Assembly (NCBI GenBank): GCA_916613615.1
Contig: OU744727.1
Span: 410,593-474,592 of the forward strand
Source: Steromphala cineraria
Lineage: Eukaryota; Mollusca; Gastropoda; Trochida; Trochidae
Length of the DNA stretch: 64,000 bases
Reading direction: 5' to 3'
The translations under genes and the position numbers were made by a program. Shown in pieces: positions 60,000 through 64,000 of the stretch. Position 1 is the stretch's first letter. Every line of letters begins with the position of its first letter. The notes beneath the pieces were generated by a model. The model did no database searches. It was not told the DNA's origin and was given only the letters and a program-made list of their open reading frames with translations.

Positions 60000-62070
60000 A
60001 TGTAACATTTGATATTGAAAACTAATGGCAGAAGGTTCTCTCTATAATACTCTTGGAAACTTCAAAGAGAATTTTCAGCCAATGATATTTGTTTTAAGCA
60101 TATCCTGGTATTTCGAACGACCAATTGACAGAGCTGTAGCAAATTTATACCCACGTGACCATGTGGGTTGTACAAAATAATTGGCAAGCTTTAATTTGGA
60201 AACTGATTATTATAATAATGTTATGATGTAAAATATATCGTAAATTTTCAAAAATATATTGATGAGCGTTTACACCTTTAATAAATATCAATTTTGCATA
60301 TGCATGTGAGCTGTTTTGTAGTTATTCGGTGTAATTTTTTGCATTCCACATTCGGAAACGACATTCCATTTTTGTATCAACTAGGAATTCGGTTCCTTCA
60401 ATGTTTTAATTATACCGCGAGCGCTGAATGTCCCGCCTTGTCAATGACTGATCGTTCACTCAATGCATCTCATCGCTTCACGAAAAAAAAGTACTGAACA
60501 AACCATTTTCAAATTTCATGTTTCAAAACATAGGCCTAACGTTATGGATGATTTATTTACGATTAAAGGTGTCTTTCGAAGAAAGTACATGTATTGACAT
60601 AGAGCCTAAAGTATGATAACATATTCTTAAATGTCATCCTATAACATAATGAAAATTATGAACTTGTAGCTGAGATCATTTCTAAATTTATCAGCAACTT
60701 TCGGCTGTCATTCGATCAACACTCAATTAAGGAAAATTATTCTTGCAACATGTAATTAACCTGAAAGTCAATGGGAAATTCGTCGGGTTTAAACTAAATT
60801 TGCGGGTATTGGAAAGCAATGGGTCTCGGAAAGTTTACTAGCGCAACTATATTTCTCTTCTAGTTAAGCACTGGCTCTTGTATCAAACTCACCATCAGCT
60901 ATCTTTTAAAGCAACATAAATTTGAATTACCATATTAATGTTTAAAAATTTATATCATAATTGAGATAGGAGACGTATCTATCATTGTTGAAATTTAAGC
61001 GGAACGAACGAGATGTTTTACTATAATACATAGTGTAATGATAACTATCAAAACAAAGAGCAACTGAGAACATGCGTCTCCGATTGGAACAATTTATTAA
61101 AGTAAAAGTTCCCGTCCCCATCCTCCTGGTTCTATATAGTGATACATAACCGGGTGCACCAAAGCTTGCCTTTTTAAAGGCTTTTCTTGTTAGACAAGAT
61201 CCAAAAATAATATCAGAACTCATGAACATGTCTAAATGTTAACACTTGCAGGGAATCATTATGACATGTCCGCTTTCAAGGTCAAAGGTCAATGTAACTA
61301 AAATAACAAGATATCTCTTATTAGACAAGATCCAAAAATAATATTTTAAAATAAATGTGTAGGCTTGTGTACATCATTCAGGAAGAATGTATATACCTTC
61401 AAAATTCCCGTGCTTATTAGTCAAAATGATATGTAAAGTACACCATATGTAGACGCCTTATGAAACCAACTTCCGTGAGTCATATGAATTTTCCTCCCGT
61501 AGACATATCTATTTACAGCTCGCGGAAGTCGAGAATTTCATCACGTGATGTACATTATAAATTGTTGATTGAAACATATTTCATTATTCAAGAAAGGGAT
61601 TTGGCACCAGTTGTCCAGCTTTGAAAAGCCCTCTCCAGAATTGTTAATCAAAATAAAAAGCCCACCTTCGGCAGCGGAATTTCTGTTTTATTTAGGTCAA
61701 TCACGCCTAAAGTATAAAATTTCCCTCCTTAAAAATACACAAATTATAAATCAAATGGCCGTTCAATAGCTTTCTAAAGAAACAAGCGGCGAGTCTCAGA
61801 TATGGGCCTCTAATAAACAATAAGCAACGGGGAGTGAAGGGGAAAACAAGCATCGGGCCTTTATTATATATATAGAAATTACCAAGGTGTCAGGTTGTCC
61901 CTCTCATGTTAGCGTGAGACTACGCTATACAGGTATAATCACATGTCATCGCAAGACATTGGCAAAATAAAAAGATGACGCATGAGACAGGTAATATCAG
62001 GTACGAAAGCCCATAGGGTTCAGAAAAGATTTTTTAAATTTCTCTTTTGAAAGTGGTAATAACCACTTTT
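60000..62070. other. Noncoding stretch, no supported gene
   Basis: AT-rich. 'ttagacaagatccaaaaata' is directly repeated near 61189 and 61320. ORFs of 66-95 codons have no recognisable domain. Confidence 0.45.
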
Positions 62071-62073
62071 TAA

Positions 62074-62429
62074 AGGGGCAGTAGCACGTTTTTAGGGGGA
62101 ATATAAGGTGATGTCAGGAAAATGAAAACAAATGGTTCCAATCTTTAGACAATGTATACAAACTATATGGAGCAGTAATAAATAAAATATACAATGTAAA
62201 GTTAAGCCATGCGATTCCTTTTCTTACACAAAATGAATTAAAGGTGTTCACACAAAAATGGCTGCCAATGGATTTTATGTGAATCCTCATACTTTGTTCT
62301 CTGACTACGGATGATTGGTTTGTGTTATGAGATTTATGATACTATCAAAGTAATTCATTTAGCATTTACTTATAGTTATCAGTGAAAAATTTAAAATATA
62401 AAATTGTCAAAAAACGTGCTACTGCCCCT
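62074..62429. mobile_element. TTAA-type MITE (copy 3), intact ends
   Basis: 'aggggcagtagcacg' and 'cgtgctactgcccct' ends with TTAA on both sides (62070-62073, 62430-62433). It is 356 bp long, the same as copies 1 and 4. The interior shares 'ggaatataaggtgatgtcag' with copy 4. Confidence 0.95.
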
Positions 62430-62557
62430 TTAATGTGTAATTCTGAGCCCTGTGGGCTTTCGTAATCGGGCCACCTCAAGTGGGAGGGCTTACCTGTGGA
62501 CATTTTATGATACACAATTCTATGACTCATTTTCGCAGAAAAGTCAGCCTTATTTAC

Positions 62558-62667
62558 AATCTAAATAAATTTAGATCAACAATATGATCTAATATAAAAC
62601 CTGTTGATCTAAATTTATTTAGATTGATCTAATATAAAACCTGTTGATCTAAATTTATTTAGATTGC
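62558..62667. repeat. Inverted and tandem repeat of a 24-bp palindromic word
   Basis: 'aatctaaataaatttagatc' at the left faces two right copies 'gatctaaatttatttagatt' about 55 bp apart, each preceded by 'atataaaacctgtt'. It looks like a small palindrome followed by one tandem duplication. Confidence 0.85.
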
Positions 62668-63162
62668 CTTATTTATGTTTATGGACTGATATAATACCTG
62701 CTTTGTTAAAGGAACCTTACTGATATCACGCGTTGAAAAGCTCAGTGCGACCAAGACATATTAAAGATTGAAGGTATTTTAAAGTTGTAATTTTTATGCT
62801 CCCTTGAACGAAATATGATATAAAATAAACTGAGTTTATTCATTTGCGTTATTATACGAACACACATTACCTCTTTAGCTTCGCTTTGACCAATATTATT
62901 TAAGTGGTACGTTTCTTGAATTCAATGCATACATCTAACCTCGTAAATCGTTATTCAAAATCATTTATAATATAGTAAAACACAAGTTTCGCGTTTAAAG
63001 TGTCTACGCTTGTCCAATGACCCTGCTTCAAAATGATTGATTTACACATGGGAAATTTCATTGAGCAACGATCTGACGTATTCCTTACTTGACCACTCAA
63101 TGTATGCAGCTTTGAATGAATTGATTGTATATTCTATTGTTTTATTTTTAAAAATAAAAAAA

Positions 63163-63165
<3 letters not shown>

Positions 63166-63193
<28 letters not shown>
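63166..63193 (+). repeat. Poly(G) run of 28 bases
   Basis: An uninterrupted run of 28 G, preceded by an A-rich tract. It can form G-quadruplexes and its true length is uncertain. Confidence 0.95.
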
Positions 63194-63389
63194 TGATTTT
63201 CTGATTTTCTGTGATATGACGTCTATATTGAGAAATTGTATATGCTATAGTATAGTATTTCACTAGATACGTTATGTTTGAAATTATAATTATCACTATA
63301 ATATGATCCCTGCTAAGGAGGTAAATGTACATGTATAGACGCGCTGCATTGTGAATGTATCTTTTGTACTTTAGGCCTGTGGCCTTTAA

Positions 63390-63745
63390 AGGGGCAGTAG
63401 CACGTTTTTAGGGGGAATATAAGGTGATGTCAGGAAAATGAAAATTAATGGTTCCAATTGAAAGACAATGTATTAAAACTAAGTGAAGCAGTGATAATTC
63501 AAATATACAATGTAGAGTTTAGCCAAGTGATTTCCCTTTTTTACACAAAATGAATTAAAGGTGTTCACATAAAATGGCCGCCAATGGATTGTATGTGAAT
63601 CTTCATACTTTGACGTCTGACTATGGATGATTGGTTTGTGTTATGAGATTTTTGACACTGTCAAAATAATTAGGTTAACATTAACGTACAATTATTAGTA
63701 AAAAAATTAAGATATAAAATTTTCAAAAAACGTGCTACTGCCCCT
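63390..63745. mobile_element. TTAA-type MITE (copy 4), inserted in a LINE tail
   Basis: Same 356-bp length and ends as copy 3, with TTAA at 63386-63389 and 63746-63749. The flanks join as 'ggcctgtggcctttaa' plus 'gtattgaaataaactg', which matches the uninterrupted tail at 10957-10990. So the insertion site is visible by comparison. Confidence 0.95.
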
Positions 63746-64000
63746 TTAAGTATTGAAATAAACTGAACTGATGAACTAATATGCAGCTTTGTAACCATTC
63801 TTTTGTGGTTCTTTAAACTTGGTCTTGTCCTTAACGTTTGTTTTTGTGTTTTTTTAACGTTATACGTGTGTATTAAAGGCAAACGTTAGCGTTGCGAATC
63901 GGATACCACCACGACAGTTTTCCCTATGGCATAACGAGTACAAAGCTTTGAACAAAATGACGTGGATGTAGCGGAAAGCCCCGAACTGTCTCGTCTACTA

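Overview
This is a eukaryotic window with spliced genes, long AT-rich noncoding stretches and many repeats. The mix suggests a mollusc, probably a bivalve. An AGGTCA-rich interspersed repeat ending in a 'cggattcgggggcat' type terminus looks like ones I know from bivalves. There are also tRNA-derived SINEs, L2/CR1-like LINEs, several MITE families and death-fold and C-type-lectin genes. No organelle, bacterial or viral backbone is visible. Exon models below come from ORFs, splice sites and exact phase bookkeeping by eye, without transcripts.

Layout. 1-5.3 kb is a 39/41-bp satellite running in from the left edge. 5.9-6.9 kb is an internally amplified interspersed repeat. 11.1-15.0 kb (+) is a four-exon UPF0489 (C5orf22-like) gene. 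15.1-19.3 kb holds foldback and MITE elements. 20.6-23.1 kb (+) is a four-exon gene for a secreted C-type-lectin-like plus PAN/Apple-like protein of 229 residues. 23.9-24.6 kb (-) is a dead Tc1/mariner transposase. 25.9-28.8 kb is a 34-bp minisatellite. 29-32.7 kb holds small transposons and palindromes. 33.3-34.4 kb (-) carries two 3' exons of an EF-hand gene. 35.4-35.7 kb (-) is a tRNA-derived SINE.

The right half is dominated by two related genes on the minus strand, at 40.3-49.7 kb (670 residues) and 55.6-59.7 kb (668 residues). Each encodes a basic N-terminus, a coiled coil, a Death domain, a CARD and then a C-terminal region not shared with the other. Their equivalent introns have the same phases (0, 1, 1, 1), so they look like tandem paralogues. 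The order Death-then-CARD is the reverse of the CRADD/RAIDD adaptor. By domain content they are probably adaptors for death-fold signalling complexes, but their partners cannot be read from sequence. This pair is the most interesting coding content here.

The introns of these genes are heavily colonised. The 40-50 kb gene contains a dead L2/CR1-like LINE inserted inside a 76-bp tandem array that itself copies the 3' end of a Death-domain exon with its 5' splice site. It also has a hAT-type MITE whose target-site duplication lies only 7 bp from a predicted 3' splice site. Four copies of a TTAA-flanked MITE with TIR AGGGGCAGTAGCACG occur across the window, and one lies inside a LINE tail that has an uninterrupted relative at 10.96 kb.
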